A program made the position numbers and the translations under genes. From AP-15 sp963698995 (lineage in GTDB: Bacteria > Pseudomonadota > Alphaproteobacteria > ATCC43930 > CGMCC-115725): a stretch of 64,000 nt of DNA. The DNA is taken from the NCBI GenBank assembly GCA_963698995.1, contig CAVOTD010000027.1:231129-295128 (forward strand), in the 5' to 3' direction. Below are positions 1-8,454 of the stretch, one piece after another (the stretch's first letter is position 1; each line of letters starts with the position of its first letter). The notes beneath the pieces were generated by a model. That model was not told where the DNA came from. It saw only the letters and a list, made by a program, of their open reading frames with translations, and did no database searches.

Positions 1-399
1 GAAAATCTGCGAAAACCGCGCGGTCTTCGAGGCCACGACGAGGTCGCAGGCCAGCGCGATGCTCCAGCCGATCCCGACAGCCGGCCCACGCACCGCGGCG
101 ATGACCGGTTTTTCGATCGCATGGAGCGCCCGAATAAAGGTATGGCCGCCGCGCTGCAGACGATCGCGGTCGGCGCGCAAGTCGTGCGGCTGCCCGGCCA
201 TGCGGTCGACATCGGCCCCGGAGCAGAACCCTCGGCCGGCGCCGGTAACGATGACGACCCGGATCGCATCGTCGAAGCGCAGCCGCGCAAAATAATCGCA
301 GAGGCTCTGGCGCATCTCGACCGTCAGTGCGTTGAGCTTGTCCGGGCGGTTCAGCACGACTTTTGCCACCGCGCCTTCGACGGTCAGATCAACCGACAT
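1..399 (-). CDS. Enoyl-CoA hydratase/isomerase family protein (partial)
   Basis: Crotonase-fold protein that hydrates or isomerises acyl-CoA thioesters. The reading frame is open to the window edge, so only the N-terminal 133 codons are present. The start is the ATG at 399. Visible family features are VAKVVLNRPDKLNAL near residue 15, the oxyanion-hole segment GAGRGFCSGADV around residue 55, and a second conserved block AVRGPAVGIGWSIALACD around residue 105. Substrate cannot be told from this fragment. It lies upstream of, and on the same strand as, nothing recognisable; the small gene at 507-767 precedes it on the same strand. Confidence 0.9.
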   Translation of the reverse strand, partial: MSVDLTVEGAVAKVVLNRPDKLNALTVEMRQSLCDYFARLRFDDAIRVVIVTGAGRGFCSGADVDRMAGQPHDLRADRDRLQRGGHTFIRALHAIEKPVIAAVRGPAVGIGWSIALACDLVVASKTARFSQIF

Positions 400-506
400 T
401 CTATCTCCCCCGATGGAGCCTCGATCGGATCACGCGGCAGAATGCCCGGAAGGACCGCCCCTTCCAAGCGGCCGATACAGGACGCCCGGACTTGGGCGAG
501 CGACCG

Positions 507-767
507 CTAATCGCCGTCGGCGGCGGCCGCGCGCTTCGGCCGCTTGGCGGTCCGCGCCGCCGGTGGGCGGTCCCGGCGCACGGCGCTTCGCGTCGCTTTT
601 ACTTTCGCCAGCCGCCGGGCGCCGATTTCGGCCTCGACAGCCGGCAGCAATGCGGCGGCATCCGTTCGCTGAGTCGCCGTCCCGCTCAACTGGAGCCGTT
701 TTGCATTTGTCCGGAGATTTGCCAGGGCGTCGTCAGACATGTCGGGCAGCTTGGCAAGCAAGTCCAT
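507..767 (-). CDS. Small basic protein of unknown function
   Basis: An 86-residue protein starting MDLLAKLPDMSDDALANL, with a helical acidic-to-neutral N-terminal half and a very Arg/Lys/Ala-rich tail (KATRSAVRRDRPPAARTAKR). The ATG at 767 was chosen because GAGGAG lies 6 bases upstream; the frame stays open far upstream over the VOC gene, but that part is antisense to a real gene. I do not recognise a named family. The basic tail suggests nucleic-acid contact, which is inference only. It is 107 bases ahead of the enoyl-CoA hydratase gene on the same strand. Confidence 0.6.
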   Translation of the reverse strand: MDLLAKLPDMSDDALANLRTNAKRLQLSGTATQRTDAAALLPAVEAEIGARRLAKVKATRSAVRRDRPPAARTAKRPKRAAAADGD

Positions 768-911
768 TCCAGTTCTCCTCGGCGAGTGGTCCCCCCGCCC
801 CCGAGAACACGACGCTCGTTGCGCGCACCCTGGTTGCATCCAAGGGAAATCTGAACCCGGATTAACATATATAGTTAGTGTGCATGGCACGGACCAGCAG
901 GAGGGACGCGT

Positions 912-1373
912 ATGACCGAGATCAGCCAAGGCGTCGCGACGAAACCACGGCTCGTCGGCATCAACCATATCGCGCTCGAAGTCGGCGACATCGACCAAGC
1001 GCTCGATTTTTATGGCAAGATTTTCGATTTCACGCTGCGCGGGAAGCGGCTGGGGAATGCCTTTATCGAGCTTGGCGATCAGTTCATCAACCTGATGCAG
1101 GTGGCGACACCGCATGAGGATCAGCGCCGGCATTTCGGGCTCGTCGTCGACGACCGTTCGAGCGTCCGCGCACGCGTCGAGGCAGCCGGGGGGCGGCTGC
1201 TGCCCGGACCTTTCCTCGATTTTCTCGACCCCTGGGGCAATCGCTTCGAGATCGTCGAATACGGCGACATCCAGTTTACCAAGGCGCCGCATGTGCTGCG
1301 CGCGATGGGCTTCGATCTCGACAAGACCGAGAAGGCGCGACGCGAGCTCGCCGACAAGGGGATGGCGCCTTGA
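912..1373 (+). CDS. VOC family protein (glyoxalase/dioxygenase fold)
   Basis: A 153-residue single-domain member of the vicinal oxygen chelate superfamily. It opens with the typical GINHIALEVGDIDQALDFYG strand-helix block (residues about 16-35), followed by FIELGDQFINLMQ and, near the end, DFLDPWGNRFEIVEY, which carries the conserved Glu metal ligand. The substrate is unknown. AGGAGGG lies about 6 bases before the ATG. The stop codon is one base from the ATG of the pyrophosphatase gene, so the two are co-transcribed. A close paralogue is present at 54701-55177. Confidence 0.88.
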   Translation: MTEISQGVATKPRLVGINHIALEVGDIDQALDFYGKIFDFTLRGKRLGNAFIELGDQFINLMQVATPHEDQRRHFGLVVDDRSSVRARVEAAGGRLLPGPFLDFLDPWGNRFEIVEYGDIQFTKAPHVLRAMGFDLDKTEKARRELADKGMAP

Positions 1374-1374
1374 T

Positions 1375-1902
1375 ATGGACGTCGCCAAAATTCTGATCGG
1401 TCACTCTCCGCCGCATGACATCAATGTGATCGTCGAGATTCCGCAGGGCGGCGAGCCGGTAAAATACGAGCTCGACAAAGCGTCGGGCGCAGTGTTCGTC
1501 GATCGCTTTCTGCACACCGCGATGTTCTATCCCGGAAATTACGGCTTTGTGCCGCACACCCTCGCGCAGGACGGCGACCCGATCGATGCGCTGATCGTCG
1601 GCCCGGTCTCGGTCGTGCCTGGCGCCGTGGTGCGGTGCCGCCCGATTGGTGCCCTGTTGATGGAAGACGAGGCCGGTCCGGACGAAAAGATCATCGTTGT
1701 GCCGGTCGACAAATTGGCGCCGTTCTACAGCGGCGTGCAGTCCTACCAAGATCTGCCGCGCATTCTGTGCGATCAAATCGCCCATTTCTTCCAGCACTAT
1801 AAAGATCTGGAACGCGGCAAATGGGTCAACATCGTGCGCTGGGTCGGGCCGGACGAGGCGGCCGCGCTGATCGCCGCGGCTGCTGCTCGCGCCGCAGAGT
1901 GA
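1375..1902 (+). CDS. ppa: Inorganic pyrophosphatase (family I)
   Basis: Hydrolyses pyrophosphate released by biosynthetic reactions; cytosolic and Mg-dependent. 175 residues, the usual length of the bacterial soluble enzyme. The family signature is visible: FYPGNYGFVPHTL followed by the metal-binding D-x-D-P-x-D (DGDPIDALIV). The C-terminal block HYKDLERGKWV is also typical. The ATG at 1375 starts one base after the VOC stop codon, which implies translational coupling to that gene. It may not be the housekeeping copy, since its context is accessory; that is inference. Confidence 0.95.
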   Translation: MDVAKILIGHSPPHDINVIVEIPQGGEPVKYELDKASGAVFVDRFLHTAMFYPGNYGFVPHTLAQDGDPIDALIVGPVSVVPGAVVRCRPIGALLMEDEAGPDEKIIVVPVDKLAPFYSGVQSYQDLPRILCDQIAHFFQHYKDLERGKWVNIVRWVGPDEAAALIAAAAARAAE

Positions 1903-1965
1903 GAATTGCCTGAGCGGTCTTTTCCGACGTAGCATCGGGGCATTGCGACGACCGGAGGAATGGCG

Positions 1966-2604
1966 ATGGCGAAGGGTGAATTGATCGCGGCATTCGATTT
2001 CTCAAATGTCGCCGAAGACGAGTTCAACGATTGGTACGATTTGGAGCACATTCCCGAGCGCCAGCGGGTACCGGGGTTTCTGAGCTGCCAGCGCTGGATC
2101 GGCGCCGACAACGCTAAGCACTCGGTTGCGACTTACGATCTTGACACGCTTTCGGTGCTGAAGAGCCCGGCCTACCAAGCGATTGGCGGTCAGAATTTGT
2201 CGCCCTGGTCAAAGCGCGTGACCGCCAAGTGTCAGCGTCTGCTGCGCTTTGAGGGTGATCAGATCCTGCCCGGCGACAGCATCGCGCCGGCCCATGCCGG
2301 CGGGTTGCTGTTGGTCGGGATGACGCCCGTAGCGGAGGCCGAGACTGCGTTCAACGCGTGGTACGACACCGAGCATGTGCCGGCACTTGCGCGCGTGCCG
2401 GGAGTGCTGAGCGCTCGCCGCTTCCGCGCTGTCAATACCAGCGGACCGAAATATGTTGCCCTTTACCATCTCGCTTCGCCGGAGGTGGTTGCCGGCCCCG
2501 ACTGGAAGCGGGCGAGCGAGTCCACCCCCATGCCCGAGCATATCCGGCCGCAGATCAGCGATCGCCTACGCCTCGTCTGTCGGAGCTACCGTCGCGCGGG
2601 TTGA
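1966..2604 (+). CDS. Duplicated dimeric alpha-beta barrel (EthD/DUF4286-like) protein
   Basis: About 212 residues made of two copies of a ferredoxin-like domain. The first copy carries NDWYDLEHIPERQRVPGFL and the second, about 120 residues later, NAWYDTEHVPALARVPGVL, so the protein is an internal duplication. Such domains are found in EthD-like and DUF4286-type proteins of aromatic or sterol degradation. Specific function is unknown. GGAGG at 1954-1958 is only one base from the ATG at 1960 but seven from the in-frame ATG at 1966, so the latter is preferred. The gene is followed 29 bases later by a glutathione transferase gene. Confidence 0.75.
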   Translation: MAKGELIAAFDFSNVAEDEFNDWYDLEHIPERQRVPGFLSCQRWIGADNAKHSVATYDLDTLSVLKSPAYQAIGGQNLSPWSKRVTAKCQRLLRFEGDQILPGDSIAPAHAGGLLLVGMTPVAEAETAFNAWYDTEHVPALARVPGVLSARRFRAVNTSGPKYVALYHLASPEVVAGPDWKRASESTPMPEHIRPQISDRLRLVCRSYRRAG

Positions 2605-2633
2605 GCCCGTCGCCTGCGCATTGGAGCGACGTC

Positions 2634-3356
2634 ATGCGGTATGAGCTTTATTATTGGGCCGGGATCCAAGGGCGCGGCGAGTTTGTCCGCCTCGCGCTCG
2701 AAGAGGCCGGCGCGGACTATGTTGATGTCGCTAGGCAGGCCGGCGGAGAGACTGCGATGCAGCGCCTGCTCGGCGGTGACGGGGTCGAGCATCCGCCGTT
2801 CGCGCCGCCTTTCCTCAAAGCCGGGGAACTGGTCATCGGTCAAACCGCCAATATTCTGCTCTATCTTGGCGTGCATCACGGCTTGGCTCCGGCCGACGAG
2901 GCCGGCCGGTTGTGGGCGCATCAGCTGCAGCTGACGATCGCCGATCTGGTCGACGAGATTCACGACACGCACCATCCGATCGCCAGCAGCCTCTATTACG
3001 AGGACCAACGCCATGAAGCCCGCGCGCGCACCGCCGACTTCCTGAAATCGCGAGCGCCCAAATATCTCGGCTACTTCGAACGGGTGCTGGAGCACAACAC
3101 GGCCGGGAAGGGGCATCTCGTCGGGGCGGAACTCAGCTATCCCGATCTGTCGCTGTTTCAGGTGCTAGCGGGTCTGCGCTACGCCTTTCCCCGCGCCATG
3201 ATGCGGCTAGAGCCGAAACATCCGCGGGTGGTCGCGCTGCATGACGCGGTTGCCGCTCGCCCCCGCATCGCCGCTTATCTCGACTCAGACCGTCGTATCG
3301 CGTTCAACCGGCACGGCATCTTCCGGCATTACCCGGAACTTGATTCGGAAGTTTGA
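2634..3356 (+). CDS. Glutathione S-transferase family protein
   Basis: A 240-residue GST. The thioredoxin-like N-terminal domain (residues about 1-85) begins with the substrate-contact segment YELYYWAGIQGRGEFVRLAL, close to the sigma/alpha-type pattern with a catalytic-region Tyr. It contains the glutathione-binding GQTANILLYLG. The remaining part is the all-helical C-terminal domain, including LVGAELSYPDLSLFQVLAGL, the usual N-capping motif. The ATG at 2634 has GGAG nine bases upstream. The gene follows the EthD-like gene closely and probably shares its transcript. Confidence 0.88.
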   Translation: MRYELYYWAGIQGRGEFVRLALEEAGADYVDVARQAGGETAMQRLLGGDGVEHPPFAPPFLKAGELVIGQTANILLYLGVHHGLAPADEAGRLWAHQLQLTIADLVDEIHDTHHPIASSLYYEDQRHEARARTADFLKSRAPKYLGYFERVLEHNTAGKGHLVGAELSYPDLSLFQVLAGLRYAFPRAMMRLEPKHPRVVALHDAVAARPRIAAYLDSDRRIAFNRHGIFRHYPELDSEV

Positions 3357-3385
3357 CCGGATGGGCTGCGCGACTGCCGTGCGTG

Positions 3386-3523
3386 CTTCGAGACGCGCCC
3401 GCCTGTCCTGAGCCGCCGCCGCAGGTGGCGTCTCGAAGTGGCCCTCTCCGGATGAGGAGTGTCTTTGATGGCGCGACGAAGATGACCTCATCCTGAGGAG
3501 GCCACGCGGCGGCCGTCTCGAAG
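3386..3523. repeat. Intergenic palindromic repeat cluster
   Basis: The GST-hpaB gap (3357-3564) contains a 10-base inverted repeat, CTTCGAGACG at 3386-3395 and CGTCTCGAAG at 3429-3438. A second direct copy of CGTCTCGAAG lies at 3514-3523, and between them is the palindrome CCTCATCCTGAGG at 3486-3498. The CCTCATCCTGAGG plus GTCTCGAAG combination resembles a dispersed intergenic element I associate with Bradyrhizobium-like and other alphaproteobacterial genomes. It may act as a terminator or as an RNA-level hairpin. Confidence 0.55.
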
Positions 3524-3564
3524 GGCGCACCGTGCCTGTCCCGCCGATCTGAGAGGAGACGACA

Positions 3565-5046
3565 GTGGCCATTCGCACCGGCAGGGAGTTCCTGCAATCG
3601 CTGCGTGACGACCGCCGGCTGTTCATCGACGGCGAGCGGGTCGGGGACGTCACCAGCGACCCGCGTTTTGCCGCCGCCGCGCACAGCCTCGCCGAACTTT
3701 ACGACATGCAGCACGATGCGGCGCTGATCGACCGCATGACCTTTCCCTCGCCGAGCGACGGCGAGCGGGTCGGGCTATCCTTCATCGAGCCAGGCTCGGT
3801 CGATGATCTGATCCGCCGGCGCGAGATGGTGAAGATCTGGATGGATGCGACCTGCGGCATGTTCGGCCGCAGCCCCGATTTCATGAACATCTTCTTCACC
3901 GGGTTCGCCTCGGCGGCCGATGAATTCGGCAAGAAGGACCATAGTTTTGCCGACAACATCCGGGGCTATCACGCGCATATCCGCGACAACGACATCTGCA
4001 TGACCCACACGCTGGTCAACCCGCAGGTCGACCGCTCACAACCGGTGGAAAAACAGGACAAGGATCTCGCGGCAAAGATCGTCAAGGAAACCGATGCCGG
4101 CATCGTCATCCGCGGCGCCCGCATGGTGTCCACCCTGTGCGCCTATTCGCACGACTTGCTGGTGCTGCCGTCGACCTACCTCGCCAACAGCAAGGAGGCT
4201 GAGCCTTACGCTTTCGGCTTTAGTGTGCTGGTCAACGCGCCGGGGTTGCGCTTTGTCTGCCGCCCTTCGGTGATCCACCAGAACGCCGCCTCGGTGATGG
4301 ATTACCCGCTCTCGGCGCGCTTTGACGAGACCGACGCGATGGTCATCTTCGACGACGTGCTGGTGCCGTGGGAGCGGGTCTTCATTCATCGCGACGCCGA
4401 GCTGTGCAATGGCCTCTACAACCGCACCGGCATCATGCCGCAGATCATGCACCAGTTCTCGACCAAGAATTTGGCCAAGGCCGAGTTCATGATGGGGCTC
4501 GGCTTTGCGATCGCGAAATCGACCAATATCGACCAGCATCTGCACGTCCAGGGCATGCTGGCCGAGCTGATCCAATACAGCGAATTCTGCCGTGCGTGTC
4601 TCCGAGCGAGCGAGGCCGATGCCGCCCCAGGCGCCTCCGGTGTGATGACCCCGGCGGCGATGCCGCTATGGACGGTGCGGATGATGTTTCCCCGAATGTT
4701 TGTCCGAATGTGCGAGATCATCCAGCTTCTCGGCGCCGGCGGTCTCGTCGCCGTCCCTTCCTATGCCGAGCTTTCCGGACCGGCCGCGGCCGACGTGACG
4801 ACCTATTTCCAGGCGGCCAATGCCGACGCGGCGACCCGCATCAAGCTCTTCCGGCTGGCCTTCGACGCCGCGGTGTCGTCCTTCGCGGGCCGCCAGCAGC
4901 TCTACGAACGCTACTATTCGGGCGACCCGGTGCGCCTCGCCGGCACGCTCTACGGCCTCTACGACAAGGACACCCACATCGAGCGCATCTTCGCGATGCT
5001 CGACGACCTCGAAGCGCGGCAGCAGAACCGCGGCGGGGCTGGCTGA
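3565..5046 (+). CDS. 4-hydroxyphenylacetate 3-monooxygenase-type oxygenase (HpaB family)
   Basis: A 493-residue FADH2-dependent monooxygenase of the HpaB/HpaH family, which hydroxylates phenolic rings using flavin supplied by a separate reductase. The protein begins RTGREFLQSLRDDRRLFIDG, the typical family opening. It contains ICMTHTLVNPQVDRS and MVIFDDVLVPWERVF, both characteristic. The start is the GTG at 3565, with GAGAGGAG seven bases upstream. No HpaC-type reductase gene lies nearby, so the partner is encoded elsewhere. The actual aromatic substrate cannot be inferred. Confidence 0.88.
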   Translation: MAIRTGREFLQSLRDDRRLFIDGERVGDVTSDPRFAAAAHSLAELYDMQHDAALIDRMTFPSPSDGERVGLSFIEPGSVDDLIRRREMVKIWMDATCGMFGRSPDFMNIFFTGFASAADEFGKKDHSFADNIRGYHAHIRDNDICMTHTLVNPQVDRSQPVEKQDKDLAAKIVKETDAGIVIRGARMVSTLCAYSHDLLVLPSTYLANSKEAEPYAFGFSVLVNAPGLRFVCRPSVIHQNAASVMDYPLSARFDETDAMVIFDDVLVPWERVFIHRDAELCNGLYNRTGIMPQIMHQFSTKNLAKAEFMMGLGFAIAKSTNIDQHLHVQGMLAELIQYSEFCRACLRASEADAAPGASGVMTPAAMPLWTVRMMFPRMFVRMCEIIQLLGAGGLVAVPSYAELSGPAAADVTTYFQAANADAATRIKLFRLAFDAAVSSFAGRQQLYERYYSGDPVRLAGTLYGLYDKDTHIERIFAMLDDLEARQQNRGGAG

Positions 5047-5049
5047 CCG

Positions 5050-5074
5050 CGCTCCCCCACGCGGGGCGGGAGCG
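5050..5074 (+). terminator. Hairpin downstream of the hpaB-like gene
   Basis: Seven-base stem CGCTCCC (5050-5056) paired with GGGAGCG (5068-5074), starting four bases after the HpaB stop codon. There is no T-run after it, so it is at best a weak intrinsic terminator or a 3'-end stabilising structure. Confidence 0.4.
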
Positions 5075-5210
5075 GTGTTGCCGCGAAAGCGCCTATCGTC
5101 AGCCGCCGCTAAGTCAATCCCGCGGCACGTCGAGCCGCAACGTTCTCCATCGGTGATTAGCCGAACCGTCACCCCTAAGTCGCCACGTCCCAGACGGAGG
5201 TAGCGTTCAG

Positions 5211-5642
5211 ATGGACATTGTGCCGGACTCGGGTCAGCTCTCGCAGGTGATGGTGCAAGCAACGGCACCGGCCTTCATTCTCGGCGCCGTGGCCGGCTTC
5301 ATCTCGATCCTGCTGGGACGGATGACAAGTGTCATCGATCGCGTCCGCAGCCTGCATGAAATCGCCGACGGCGATACCGCTCGGGCCGATCTCAAGTCGG
5401 ATATTCCGCGCTTGCGGAAGCGCGCCAAACTTTTGAACAGCGCAACACGTCTGGCACTTGCCAGCGGAATGTGCACGTCGTTGCTCCTTGTCGTGGGATT
5501 TGGGAGCGCGTTCTTCAGGCTGCAGCACATATACGGGGCCGGTGTTCTTTTTGCTCTCGCCGTCGCGTTGCTGGGTGGGTCGCTCTTCAGATTCAGCCAG
5601 GAGGTAAGGATCCGGCTCAGCGAGGGTGATCATTACCGGTAA
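5211..5642 (+). CDS. DUF2721 family membrane protein
   Basis: A 143-residue inner-membrane protein. One hydrophobic segment lies near residues 17-36 (APAFILGAVAGFISILLG) and two lie near residues 85-130. They are separated by a charged helix, DIPRLRKRAKLLNSATRLAL, which is the hallmark of the DUF2721 family. Function is unknown. GGAGG lies about 13 bases before the ATG, which is somewhat long. It stands alone between two longer gaps with no evident operon partner. Confidence 0.8.
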   Translation: MDIVPDSGQLSQVMVQATAPAFILGAVAGFISILLGRMTSVIDRVRSLHEIADGDTARADLKSDIPRLRKRAKLLNSATRLALASGMCTSLLLVVGFGSAFFRLQHIYGAGVLFALAVALLGGSLFRFSQEVRIRLSEGDHYR

Positions 5643-5694
5643 GGGCAGCCGGGTTTGGCGCGGCGGGCTCGATCCGCGATCCGGGAAGATGCCA

Positions 5695-6877
5695 ATGAAA
5701 TTTCGTAGTTACGCGGTGCCGGCGATCACCGCCTTCGCCGTTTCCTGCCTTCTCGGCAGCAATGCAGTGCCTCGCTCAAAACGCCTACATCACGAATAAC
5801 GGCTCTAATACCGTGTCGGTCATCGACACGGTGAAAAATAGGGTGACCACCAATATCGGCGGTTTTCGTCAACCTTTCGGGGTGGCGGTGACCCCGGACG
5901 GCAGCAAGGTCTATGTCGCGAACTCCCCGGCGAGCGCGAGTAACAGCAACGTGTCGGTGATCGCCACCGCGACGAACAAGGTGATCGCCACAATCCCTGT
6001 CGGCAGTGAACCCGGTGGCGTGGCGGTAACCCCGGACGGCGGCAAGGCCTATGTCGCGAACACCAACTCCGACAGCGTGTCGGTGATCGACACGGCATCC
6101 AATACAGTAATCGCCACGATCCCGGTCGGTGTCGGTCCCTTTGGCGTGGCTGTGGCCCCGGATGGCAGCAAGGCCTATGTCACGCTCTCGTTGAGAAATT
6201 CCACTGGGCCTAAGGGCGACATGACGGTGATCGACACGGCGAGCAATAAAGTAATCACCACGATCCACGTCGGCAGTTTTCCGACGGGAGTAGCGGTGAC
6301 GCCGGACGGCCGCAAAGTCTATGTGGCCAACCAGTCCTCCGCCAACCTGTCGGTGATCAATACGGTAACCAACACAGTAGTCACCACAATCCGGGTCGGC
6401 AGTCTGCCTACCGGTGTCGCGGTGACGCCAGATGGCCGAAAGGTTTATGTCGCGAACGCCCACTCCAACACCGTATCGGTGATCAACGTCAAAACCGATG
6501 CGGTAATCGACACAATCGCTGTCGGCGACCGTCGCTCCGAACTAGGTCCCGTCGGCGTGGCGGTGACCGCGAACGGCAGAAAAGTCTACGTCGCGACGCG
6601 AGCATTAGGCGCGAAGGGCACCGTGACGGTAATCGATGCGGCGAGGAACAGGGTGACCGACACGATCTCGGTTGGCACCAGCCCACAAGCCTTCGGCGTT
6701 TTCATCCGGCCGGTTGCAGCGAGGTTCGCCGGGACGCCCGGGGAGCCAAACTGCCGCGGCCAGAGTGTCTCGGAGCTTGTTCGGCGGTTCGGCAGTCTCA
6801 ACGCCGCCGCTCCAGCCTTGGGATATTCCGGCGTCGAGGCGCTGCAAGACGCTATCCGAGCGTTTTGTGAGGATTAG
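5695..6877 (+). CDS. Secreted YVTN-type beta-propeller protein (frameshifted as read)
   Basis: Exported protein of six or seven propeller blades, each carrying a version of GVAVTPDGRKVYVAN followed by SVIDT. Blades occur at regular spacing from about 5780 to 6700. A 60-residue tail ends in VEALQDAIRAFCED. The propeller frame has no good start, but an ATG at 5695 opens a clear signal peptide (MKFRSYAVPAITAFAVSCLL) in the neighbouring frame. Removing one A in GCAATG at 5759-5764 fuses the two into ...CLLGSMQCLAQ-NAYITNNG, with a credible cleavage site after AQ. I read this as one gene with a single inserted base. Function is unknown; YVTN propellers often bind proteins or cell-surface partners. 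Confidence 0.75.
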
Positions 6878-6933
6878 CAATTTCAAATAGCAGCAGAACT
6901 TTATCGTCAATTAAATACTTTCTTGCAAAATCC

Positions 6934-8439
6934 TTGTTAGCGGCTCGGGCCCCGGGGTCTACCGGCAAGGGACAGGAATTGAGCGTCGGGGTTTGGATTT
7001 CAGGTCGGCCAGTCCCATCTTGGCCGCTGGTCGTCGGGCTTGCCGCTTTCGCTCGGGCGCTCGCCCAACCGAAGGCGCTGCTCAACGACCCCGACACCTA
7101 TCTTCATATCGCCGCCGGCCGTTGGATGCTCGCGCATTTCGCTCTGCCGACGCAGGATCCGTTCTCTCATTCGCTCGCCGGGGCGAGCTGGGTCCCGCAT
7201 GAGTGGCTGGCCGAGATCGGTCTGGCGGCGGTCTACCGCACGGCTGGGTGGAGCGGCCTCGTCTTGTTGGGGGCCGCTGCTTTCGCCGCCGCAATCGCGC
7301 TCTTGACGCGGTATCTGCTGCGCCATTGCGAGCCGTTTTCGGCCCTTATTGCGGCGACCCTCGGAGCTGCGCTGGTCCTCGGCCATCTGCTGGTCAGACC
7401 GCATCTGCTAGCGCTTCCGCTGCTCGTCATATGGTCCGGCGAACTGTTTCGAGCGCGCGATGCCGGAGCCGCGCCGCCTGCTTGGTTATTGGCGGTAATG
7501 CTGCTATGGGCCAATCTGCACGGCAGCTTCATGTTCGGACTGGCCCTGGCTCTGTTCCTCGGCGTCGAGGCGGTTCTCTCGCCGGAGCGCCGTCTGCTGG
7601 AGGCGACGGCGCTGGGGCGTTTTCTGTGTGCTCGCCGTCGCGGCCTCGCTCGTCGACGCCAAACGGTCTCGCGGGCTTTCGTCGAGCCGTTCCGATTGCT
7701 GATGATGCCGGCGCTGCAGGCGTCGTTCGGCGAATGGCGGAGCCCGGACTTCCAGAGTTTTCAGCCGCTCGAGGTCTGGTTGTTGGGTCTGATCGCCGTC
7801 GGGTTCACGACCCGCGCGCGGCTTCCGCTGCCGCGGCTTCTGCTGTTGTTGGGGCTCTGCCATATGGCGCTCGCGCATGTCCGGCATGCCGAGCTTCTCG
7901 GGCTAGTCGGGCCGCTGGCCGTGGCTGCATCGCTCGGGCCGCAGATCGCCGCTCGGGTTCGCTCGGCGCCGCTCTCGGCCCTCGGCCGAGGTGTTGCCCG
8001 GCTCGCCGCGCCAGCCGGTCTCCCGGCAATGGTGCTGGCCGCCACCATCGCGGTCGCGATCAGCCTGCCGGTCTTGCTGAGGCCGGTCGCGCGGACCGAC
8101 GATGCGGTAACTCCAGCCGCGGCGGTGGCTGCAGCCGCAAGGATGGGCCTCCACGGCCCGGTCTTTAACAGCGAGGGTTTCGGCGGTTATCTGGTCTTCA
8201 GCGGCATCCCGACCTTTATCGACGGTCGTGTGGAACTCTACGGCAATCGGTTTCTCGGCCGCTATCTCGAGGCGGAAGAGGGCAGCGCGCGCACTCTGGC
8301 TGCCCTGCTCGATCAATACGGCGTCACCTGGACGATCCTTGCGCCGCAACAAGGCGCCGTCCATTGCCTCGACCGCCTCCCGGGATGGCGTCGCGCCTAT
8401 TCGGACGATCGCGCCGTCATCCACATGCGCGAGGGTTAG
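6934..8439 (+). CDS. Polytopic membrane protein, GT-C-like architecture
   Basis: About 501 residues with many hydrophobic segments. The early loop has NDPDTYLHIAAGRWML and WVPHEWLAEI, a pattern seen in uncharacterised alphaproteobacterial membrane proteins that resemble GT-C glycosyltransferases; the acidic DPD may be catalytic, by analogy only. The C-terminal soluble part has FNSEGFGGYLVFSGIPTFIDGR. Between about 7612 and 7683 the frame appears to slip three times and return: the neighbouring frames read WGVFCVLAVAASLV and TPNGLAGF, which fit the helix better than the Arg-rich run in the main frame. The start (TTG 6934) is uncertain. Confidence 0.65.
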   Translation: MLAARAPGSTGKGQELSVGVWISGRPVPSWPLVVGLAAFARALAQPKALLNDPDTYLHIAAGRWMLAHFALPTQDPFSHSLAGASWVPHEWLAEIGLAAVYRTAGWSGLVLLGAAAFAAAIALLTRYLLRHCEPFSALIAATLGAALVLGHLLVRPHLLALPLLVIWSGELFRARDAGAAPPAWLLAVMLLWANLHGSFMFGLALALFLGVEAVLSPERRLLEATALGRFLCARRRGLARRRQTVSRAFVEPFRLLMMPALQASFGEWRSPDFQSFQPLEVWLLGLIAVGFTTRARLPLPRLLLLLGLCHMALAHVRHAELLGLVGPLAVAASLGPQIAARVRSAPLSALGRGVARLAAPAGLPAMVLAATIAVAISLPVLLRPVARTDDAVTPAAAVAAAARMGLHGPVFNSEGFGGYLVFSGIPTFIDGRVELYGNRFLGRYLEAEEGSARTLAALLDQYGVTWTILAPQQGAVHCLDRLPGWRRAYSDDRAVIHMREG

Positions 8440-8454
8440 GCCGGTCCGACCCGC

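Noticed and set aside
507..1388. 293-codon minus-strand frame over the VOC gene
   Set aside because: Only the last 86 codons (from the ATG at 767 with a good ribosome-binding site) make a credible protein; the rest is antisense to the VOC gene.
3357..3564. Insertion sequence remnant between the GST and hpaB genes
   Set aside because: Only short palindromes are present; no transposase-like coding or terminal repeats of an element were found.
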